DNA of 36,744 bases from contig CALIJZ010000001.1 of the NCBI GenBank assembly GCA_938017795.1, positions 1-36,744 of the forward strand, in the 5' to 3' direction. Shown piece after piece: positions 31,558 to 36,744 of this stretch. The notes below the pieces were generated by a model. The model had not been told where the DNA came from and ran no database searches. It worked only from the letters and a program-made list of their open reading frames with translations. Within the stretch, counting starts at the first letter, position 1; the number at the start of each line of letters is the position of its first letter. The position numbers and the translations under genes are program-made. This DNA comes from an uncultured Bacteriovoracaceae bacterium. GTDB taxonomy: Bacteria; Bdellovibrionota; Bacteriovoracia; Bacteriovoracales; Bacteriovoracaceae.

Positions 31558-32919
31558 TTATAATAAATACATTAAAAACATAGTGAAGATTGTTGGGAAG
31601 AGTGCTGATTTTAAGAGCCCCATAGGACTTACACCATCTTCCCCAAAAGCGTCTTTTAAAATACTTAATCCTGCAGGATTAGGTGCGTTTGCAATTACTG
31701 TTAAACCACCACCTGTCACAGCTCCGGCCATTACAGAATATTTTGCAGAATCACTTAATCCTTCAACTTGAGAAGCAAGATATGTTAAGGCTGCATTATC
31801 TGTAATACCAGTAAGACCTGTTGCTCCGATAAATAAAGGAAGATCACCAAGACTACTTAAAATAGGTTTTAACCACCAAGCTTGCTTTCCTCCCAGTACA
31901 ACTAATCCAGCAAGGAAAAACCCAACCAAAAGAGATTCTATTATTTTAATTTTATCTTGGTAAGTCGCTGTAATTGTCACAAACCCTAAGAAGAAAATAA
32001 ATATACCAAGAAAAACGATTGGGTGGTGAGCAGTTAAAACAACTAAGGCAAGAAATAGTAAGTGAACAATATATTTCCATAATCTAGGTTCTGGCTTTCC
32101 ATCATCTCCTCCTACTCCTTCAATTTTTCCAACTAATTCACTTTTGAATATTTGAGAAATAACAAGTGTACAAATAATAATTGAAATAACCGCTTTATAA
32201 CCAAAGTTATAAAACATAAAATCCATTCCCCAACCCCACTTTGCAGCAACCATTACCACGGGTGGAGCGGCATAATTTGTTAATGTTCCCCCAATTGAAA
32301 TATTTACAAATAACAATCCTAAGGTTGCATACTTGAACTTTGTACTCATTGAACCATCTGTATAAAAACAATTTAATAAAATAATTGCAGTAACAGTCAT
32401 TGCTGCAGGTTCTGTGATAAATGATCCAAGGATTGGCCCAATAATTAGAGCCGAAATGTAAAAAGCTCTCCTGGATCCAAAAGGTAATATCTTAGAAAAA
32501 AGTACAATAATTTTTTCCGCTAACTTAATGACAGGCCTCGTTGCAGCCATACACATAATAACAAAAACAAATGCTGGCTCAGTAAAATTCAATTTATGTT
32601 CCAAATAATATAAGACCTCTCTGACTTGCTGAGTGTGGCCATGAACATCTGCTTCAACATACCCGCCTATAAAAAAGTATATAATTATAAAGATACCTGC
32701 CCATATCCCAAATACTGCTTCAACTTCACCAAGAAAGTGATAAGTATGATAACTGATTGAGCCTTTTGGACAATGGTGAGCTAAATCTTGAAACTTCTTA
32801 ACCACAAATGTATGAATTATTGCTAACAAGAAAATAATAGTTGCAATGATTTCAATTGATGTTGGGTTCGCAGATGCTAATTTTGATAATAAATCTTCCA
32901 TAAATTCAATATTCTCCAA
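31558..32919 (-). CDS. Putative Na+/H+ antiporter (PF07399-like)
   Basis: A 453-residue inner-membrane protein with about eleven to twelve helices. It resembles the family annotated as putative Na+/H+ antiporter in predatory and marine proteobacteria: an N-terminal HCPKGSISYHTYHFLGEVEAVFG segment (about 48-70), a GSFITEPAAMTVTAIILL helix, GTLTNYAAPPVVMVA and TGLTGITDNAALTYLA near the C-terminus. Acidic residues inside helices (E in FITEPAAM, D in ITDNAAL) fit cation/proton exchange. It is convergent with the kinase gene and divergent from the binding protein gene. Ion specificity is inferred from the family name only. Confidence 0.75.
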   Translation of the reverse strand: MENIEFMEDLLSKLASANPTSIEIIATIIFLLAIIHTFVVKKFQDLAHHCPKGSISYHTYHFLGEVEAVFGIWAGIFIIIYFFIGGYVEADVHGHTQQVREVLYYLEHKLNFTEPAFVFVIMCMAATRPVIKLAEKIIVLFSKILPFGSRRAFYISALIIGPILGSFITEPAAMTVTAIILLNCFYTDGSMSTKFKYATLGLLFVNISIGGTLTNYAAPPVVMVAAKWGWGMDFMFYNFGYKAVISIIICTLVISQIFKSELVGKIEGVGGDDGKPEPRLWKYIVHLLFLALVVLTAHHPIVFLGIFIFFLGFVTITATYQDKIKIIESLLVGFFLAGLVVLGGKQAWWLKPILSSLGDLPLFIGATGLTGITDNAALTYLASQVEGLSDSAKYSVMAGAVTGGGLTVIANAPNPAGLSILKDAFGEDGVSPMGLLKSALFPTIFTMFLMYLL

Positions 32920-32985
32920 ATAAAAATAAAAATTCCATAAATTCGATGGCTTGCTTTAAATTTATTTTATAAAATAGTTTAGATT

Positions 32986-34695
32986 ATGAATATACCACAC
33001 TTATGTCTTTTATTTAGCTTGATAGTACAACTTTCTTGCCAGCAAAAGTCTGACAAAATTATTCGGGCGTCCATTAAATCAGAAGTGACTACAATTGATC
33101 CACACAGATCTTATGATCTTGTTTCTAATATTATTGTTTATCAAATGTATGAAACCCTTTACCAACTTCATTATTTAAAAAGACCTTATACTTTAGAGCC
33201 GCTTCTAGCTAAAGAAATGCCAAGTATTTCTAGTGACGGAATGGTTTATACAATAAAAATAAAAAATAATATTCTTTATCATAATAAAGATAATCTCTTT
33301 ACCGAAAAAACATATGTAAAGCCTCAAGATTTTTTAAATAGCATCAAAAGAATTGCTTTCAAAAAAACTGATTCAAAGGGATGGTGGCTATTTAAAGATA
33401 AAATAGTAGGTCTAGATAAGTTTAGGCAAAATGCTAATACAATAGAGGATTTTTTTAAAACTCCCGTAAGTGGAATTATTATTCCAGATGATGAAACAAT
33501 TATTATAAAACTAACTAAACGTTATCCACAATTTATTCATAATTTATCAATGGCTTTCACTGCTCCAATCCCAAACGAAGCGATAAGAAAGTTTTCTAAC
33601 AACCTTGAAAATAAAGATGTAGGTACTGGACCATTTGAATTAGTAAGTATTGATAAAGCTAAAGAAATAAAACTAAAGAAATTTAATCCTTATAACTCTA
33701 GTGTCTATCCTTCCACAGGAGATAGAGAAGCAAATGAAAGAAAATTACTAAAAAGAATAAATGCCAAATTACCATTGGCTAATGAATTACATTTTAGAGT
33801 TATTGGAGACGACAACCTTAGATGGACGGAATTTCAGGACAACAAGCTCGATTTTGTAGATATTCCTGCCAAAGAACTTGATAAAATTTTAGACTCTACT
33901 GGTGATCTAAAACAAAAGTTTAAAAAAGAAGGTGCTAGACTAGATATTAATTCAAGTTTAATTTTTTGGTGGTTAGCATTTAATATGAAAGATCCTATTG
34001 TTGGTAAAAATAAGCTTTTAAGAAAAGCTATCTCTCATGCTTTCAATATGAATAAATATATTGAAAATTTTTACTTTCATACAGGAAGAATCGCTAATTC
34101 TTTATATCCCCCAGGAGTCCCTGGTTTTACCCCTACTCATAAATACCCTTTTGAATATGACTTAAAAAAGTCTCGCCAGCTAATGGAGCAAGCTGGATAT
34201 CCTGATGGTAAAGGACTTCCCGTTTTAGAGTTTAATACACGTCGAGATTCAGAGCGCCATATTATCATGGCCCAATACGTGAAAAGAGAACTTAATAAAA
34301 TTGGAATTAGTATTAGGATTGTAGTTAATTCTTTTAAAGAATTCTTAGCAAAAGCTAAAACTGGAAAAATGCAACTGTGGCAGGGTGGATGGCTTATGGA
34401 TTATCCAGAACCAGAAAACATTCTTCAACTTCTTTATTCGAAGAATGCTAATGGTGGACCTAATAAAACAAGTTTTAATAATAAAAAATTTGATGAACTT
34501 TTTGAAAGTTATTCAGTTTCTAATGATGAGTTCAAAAATCAAGTAAGCTTAAAGGAGATGCAAAAAATAGTTATAGAAGAAGTCCCTTGGATCTTTTCAA
34601 ATTACACGATCCACTACCATGCGAGAAATCAAAAACTTAAAAATTTTAGATTCTCAGACTTAATTTTTAACTTTTATAAGTATTTAGAAAAATGA
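32986..34695 (+). CDS. OppA-like peptide-binding lipoprotein (SBP family 5)
   Basis: A 569-residue periplasmic binding protein of the extracellular solute-binding family 5. The lipobox is VQLSC with Cys18, so it is a lipoprotein. Family motifs include VTTIDPHRSYD (about 34-44), the NVGTGPFELVS-like KDVGTGPFELVS (about 206-217), FNMKDPIVGKNKLLRKAISHAFN (about 326-348), and WQGGWLMDYPEPENILQLLYS near residues 465-485. These proteins deliver oligopeptides to Opp/Dpp-type importers. No permease or ATPase gene is next to it. The stop overlaps the deoC start by 4 nt. Confidence 0.85.
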   Translation: MNIPHLCLLFSLIVQLSCQQKSDKIIRASIKSEVTTIDPHRSYDLVSNIIVYQMYETLYQLHYLKRPYTLEPLLAKEMPSISSDGMVYTIKIKNNILYHNKDNLFTEKTYVKPQDFLNSIKRIAFKKTDSKGWWLFKDKIVGLDKFRQNANTIEDFFKTPVSGIIIPDDETIIIKLTKRYPQFIHNLSMAFTAPIPNEAIRKFSNNLENKDVGTGPFELVSIDKAKEIKLKKFNPYNSSVYPSTGDREANERKLLKRINAKLPLANELHFRVIGDDNLRWTEFQDNKLDFVDIPAKELDKILDSTGDLKQKFKKEGARLDINSSLIFWWLAFNMKDPIVGKNKLLRKAISHAFNMNKYIENFYFHTGRIANSLYPPGVPGFTPTHKYPFEYDLKKSRQLMEQAGYPDGKGLPVLEFNTRRDSERHIIMAQYVKRELNKIGISIRIVVNSFKEFLAKAKTGKMQLWQGGWLMDYPEPENILQLLYSKNANGGPNKTSFNNKKFDELFESYSVSNDEFKNQVSLKEMQKIVIEEVPWIFSNYTIHYHARNQKLKNFRFSDLIFNFYKYLEK

Positions 34696-35357
34696 AATAT
34701 CATAAATTTATAGATCACACACTTTTAAAACCTAATGCCTTAATAAATGATTATTTGAAATTATTTAAAGAGGCTAATGAGTACGACTTTTGCTCGGTTT
34801 GTATCCCAGCAAGCTTTATAGAGTTAGCCAAAAGTCATGTTGCAGCTTCAATAAAACTTTGCACTGTCGTTGGGTTTCCTCTTGGTTATGGACATGCAAA
34901 GAAAGAAGAAGCTCAAAAGGCCATTAACTTAGGAGTCCATGAAGTTGATATGGTCATTAATATCACTAAACTAAAAAGCCAAGATTTAGAATACGTAAAA
35001 AATGAAATTCAATCCATTGCATCCCTAAGTCCAAATATAATTACAAAAGTCATTATTGAAACTGACTATCTCGATGATTCAGAAAAGATCACAATGTGCC
35101 AAATTCTTAATGAGACGAGTGCTCAATATATTAAAACCTCTACTGGCTTTGCTAAGTCTGGAGCCCAACTTGCCGATATCGAATTATTTAAGAAACACCT
35201 CCATCCAGATAAGAAAATCAAAGCTAGTGGTGGAATAAGAGATTCTGACACTTTTCTTAAATTCATTGAAGCTGGCGCTAGTCGAATCGGGCTAAGTGCT
35301 GGAGTTAAAGTCATGGAAGAACTAAAATCTTCTTACATGTCACATAATATCAAGTAG
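34692..35357 (+). CDS. deoC: Deoxyribose-phosphate aldolase
   Basis: A 221-residue class I aldolase that cleaves 2-deoxyribose 5-phosphate into glyceraldehyde 3-phosphate and acetaldehyde, used to salvage DNA nucleosides. IDHTLLKP (7-14), VVGFPLGYG (59-67), HEVDMVIN with D86 (83-90), the Schiff-base Lys K148 in YIKTSTGF and the second lysine K177 in KIKASGGIRD are all present. Translationally coupled (ATGA) to an OppA-like lipoprotein. In a predator that digests prey DNA and protein the pairing would be logical. A product, glyceraldehyde 3-phosphate, feeds the gap-pgk-tpiA unit. Confidence 0.92.
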   Translation: MKYHKFIDHTLLKPNALINDYLKLFKEANEYDFCSVCIPASFIELAKSHVAASIKLCTVVGFPLGYGHAKKEEAQKAINLGVHEVDMVINITKLKSQDLEYVKNEIQSIASLSPNIITKVIIETDYLDDSEKITMCQILNETSAQYIKTSTGFAKSGAQLADIELFKKHLHPDKKIKASGGIRDSDTFLKFIEAGASRIGLSAGVKVMEELKSSYMSHNIK

Positions 35358-35459
35358 TTAGTACTCCTACTGTGAAAATATGAACTAGTAACTTTTTACA
35401 ATTATGCAGATTGCTCGCCGCGTCAAGGGGTATGTTTCATCTTCATCTACCAAGGAGAA

Positions 35460-36107
35460 ATGATGAAACTTATGAAAACCTCAATTTTTGCTCTAATTCT
35501 CGGCTACAGTACATCTGGGCTATCGCAAGCAAAAGTTCGTGGAAATATTGTCACCAAAAATGCTCACAGCCTTGGCTCAAGTATAGCGCTTAAACCTTAT
35601 GGCACTATAGACTGGAGGAAATGTGATCCTGAAGTCCTTAGTCTTAAGCAGGTAAAACAACTATCTATTCCTGTTAACGAGCCTTATGGATTTTGTAATC
35701 AGAGTCCTCCTGGGTCTTTTACTACTTTTCTTTATACTGGCGATCTTCAAAAAGGAGATGTGAACCTTTTAATGAGTGTAAATCTAGAAGATTGCGGAGA
35801 AGTTAATAAAAACAAGTATAAAATTTGGAATCTTAAAAAATTGTTAAATTCATCTAAAACTACTTTATTAGGACAAGTTGAGTTTGATGGCACCGATTAT
35901 AAAATCATTACAGAAGAGCCAATCAGGGCTTACAAGACAGGGTTTAATGAATTTAGATTATTAGTGATTACTTTCGACACTCCAAAAGGAAATAAAGTAG
36001 TTGCTTTGGTTAGAAACTCCAAAAGAGAATTTAGTTTATACGCCGAAGATGATAATTTAAAATCGTTACTGACAAAAGTTCAATCTCAGTTTAACAAGAT
36101 CTTCTAA
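35460..36107 (+). CDS. Secreted protein of unknown function
   Basis: A 215-residue protein with a signal peptide (about residues 1-23, ending GLSQA). AAGGAG immediately precedes two consecutive ATGs (35460 and 35463); either may be used. The mature part has three cysteines (in RKCDPE, GFCNQSPPG and LEDCGE) and a mixed beta pattern (VNLLMSVNLEDC; LLGQVEFDGTDYKII; KVVALVRNSKREFSLY). I do not recognise a family. It is followed by a terminator hairpin and so is probably monocistronic. Confidence 0.7.
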   Translation: MMKLMKTSIFALILGYSTSGLSQAKVRGNIVTKNAHSLGSSIALKPYGTIDWRKCDPEVLSLKQVKQLSIPVNEPYGFCNQSPPGSFTTFLYTGDLQKGDVNLLMSVNLEDCGEVNKNKYKIWNLKKLLNSSKTTLLGQVEFDGTDYKIITEEPIRAYKTGFNEFRLLVITFDTPKGNKVVALVRNSKREFSLYAEDDNLKSLLTKVQSQFNKIF

Positions 36108-36124
36108 TTTGTTTTTTTTAACAC

Positions 36125-36158
36125 AGGAGTGTCTATTTCATAGACACTCCTATTCTTT
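36125..36158 (+). terminator. Terminator hairpin after the secreted protein gene
   Basis: AGGAGTGTCTA (36125-36135) pairs perfectly over 11 bp with TAGACACTCCT (36141-36151) around a 5-nt loop; the tail is ATTCTTT. A T-run precedes the stem (TTTGTTTTTTTT, 36108-36119). Confidence 0.75.
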
Positions 36159-36213
36159 AAGTCCTTGAAATCATTTAATATTTCTTGGCATAAAACTTGT
36201 ATTAATCCTTTAC

Positions 36214-36732
36214 ATGATTAAATCAATTTGCATTTTTCTTATTCTATTATCTACTTCATCATGCTCCAAATTACTTGGAAATAAAGTCAATGGACTAGAA
36301 GATTCAGTTGATGGTTTTTTAAATTTATCGGGTTCAGTTTCTCAAGACGACCTTCAAGGATCATGGAAATCTCAAGCTACATACGAACATTTGTCTTTAT
36401 CGCAAACTTTCAATAAAGCAAAAGATTTAGACTCGTCTCCATTTCTTCAAACAAAAAACTCTGGAGAAACCACTAAAAACCAAAACTGTGAAGTTGATTG
36501 GTCAGAGTCCCATAATATTAAAACAAGATACTTAATATCATTTAAAGAAAATGTTTATACATTATTTGGAATACTTTCCATTGATAAGTCTAATACTATT
36601 TGTTCGATTGAATTGAGCCAGGGATCATTTTCAACCTATGGCACTTTTATTTATTTAAAAGAACTACAGACAGTTTATGAAATCAAAAAAACAGCTAGTA
36701 ATCAAATATATATAGGCTTTACAGCTCCCTAA
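36214..36732 (+). CDS. Lipoprotein of unknown function
   Basis: A 172-residue protein with a lipoprotein signal (MIKSICIFLILLSTSSC, Cys17 after STSS). The mature part starts with a Ser/Gly-rich linker, then a DDLQGSWKSQ segment (about 47-56) and beta-rich repeats (RYLISFKENVYTLFGILS; YGTFIYLKELQTVYEIKKT), reminiscent of small lipocalin-like or heat-shock lipoprotein folds, but no family is recognised. There is no ribosome binding site before the ATG; the leader may be very short. The stop lies 12 nt before the right edge. Confidence 0.7.
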   Translation: MIKSICIFLILLSTSSCSKLLGNKVNGLEDSVDGFLNLSGSVSQDDLQGSWKSQATYEHLSLSQTFNKAKDLDSSPFLQTKNSGETTKNQNCEVDWSESHNIKTRYLISFKENVYTLFGILSIDKSNTICSIELSQGSFSTYGTFIYLKELQTVYEIKKTASNQIYIGFTAP

Positions 36733-36744
36733 AGGTCTATATAA

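Noticed and set aside
36185-36201. Sigma-54-like element TTGGCAT-AAAAC-TTGT before the last lipoprotein gene
   Set aside because: The -24 GG is present with correct 10-bp spacing, but the -12 pair is GT rather than GC, and the predicted start would be only about 3 nt before the ATG. Probably chance in AT-rich DNA; a weak sigma-70 reading (TTGAAA, 18 bp, CATAAA) is equally possible.
1-36744. tRNA, rRNA, CRISPR array, transposon or prophage genes, riboswitch
   Set aside because: No cloverleaf-like segment, spaced direct repeats, transposase or integrase motif or long structured leader was found by reading both strands; intergenic spaces are short and explained by promoters or hairpins.

Overview
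The window is an AT-rich bacterial chromosome segment (about one third GC by eye) that reads like a Bdellovibrionota genome, most likely from the Bacteriovoracaceae/Halobacteriovorax side. The main reasons are an Agl/Glt-type gliding motor operon of the kind known from Myxococcus and Bdellovibrio, a very Lys/Asn/Ile-rich proteome, and ordinary chromosomal housekeeping genes. This placement rests on gene content and style; I had no database. I saw no tRNA, rRNA, CRISPR, transposase or phage gene, and no stretch over 300 bases lacks a gene.

Layout. 1-99: 5' end of a helix-turn-helix gene leaving the left edge. 210-719: coaD. 709-10508 (minus): a nine-gene operon with a good sigma-70-like promoter, encoding a TolQ-like protein, two TolR-like proteins, two TPR proteins plus a TPR lipoprotein, an FHA/AgmX-PglI transmembrane protein (GltG type), a small secreted protein and an outer-membrane barrel. 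Together these look like the core of a trans-envelope gliding machine. 10601-11272 (minus): polyprenol/diacylglycerol kinase-like protein. 11380-16473 (plus): a tightly packed, often translationally coupled run of a FlhG/MinD-like ATPase, a J-like/RodZ-HTH fusion, a RluD-type pseudouridine synthase, PgeF, a VKOR-DsbA fusion and TatD. 16453-18407 (minus): DUF72 protein and YhaM-type nuclease.

18525-23266 (plus): gap-pgk-tpiA, then secG with a long Ala-rich repetitive tail, then a class V aminotransferase. 23313-26032: two tandem MscS paralogues followed by an AqpZ-type water channel, which together form an osmotic-shock set. Terminator-like hairpins separate these units.

26090-31550 is the most unusual region. 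A 36-bp nested palindrome precedes an NtrC-type regulator that is cut by one in-frame stop into a receiver protein and an AAA+/Fis-HTH protein lacking GAFTGA. Next come a small coiled-coil protein, a membrane protein with a predicted roadblock/longin-like domain that shares an N-terminal motif with the coiled-coil protein, an oppositely oriented helical protein, a Rab/Ras-like GTPase without the catalytic Gln, a CheY/Rcp1-like receiver and a PAS histidine kinase. I propose that these form a GTPase-based signalling module.

31558-36732: putative Na+/H+ antiporter (minus), then an orphan OppA-like lipoprotein coupled to deoC, and two secreted proteins of unknown function.
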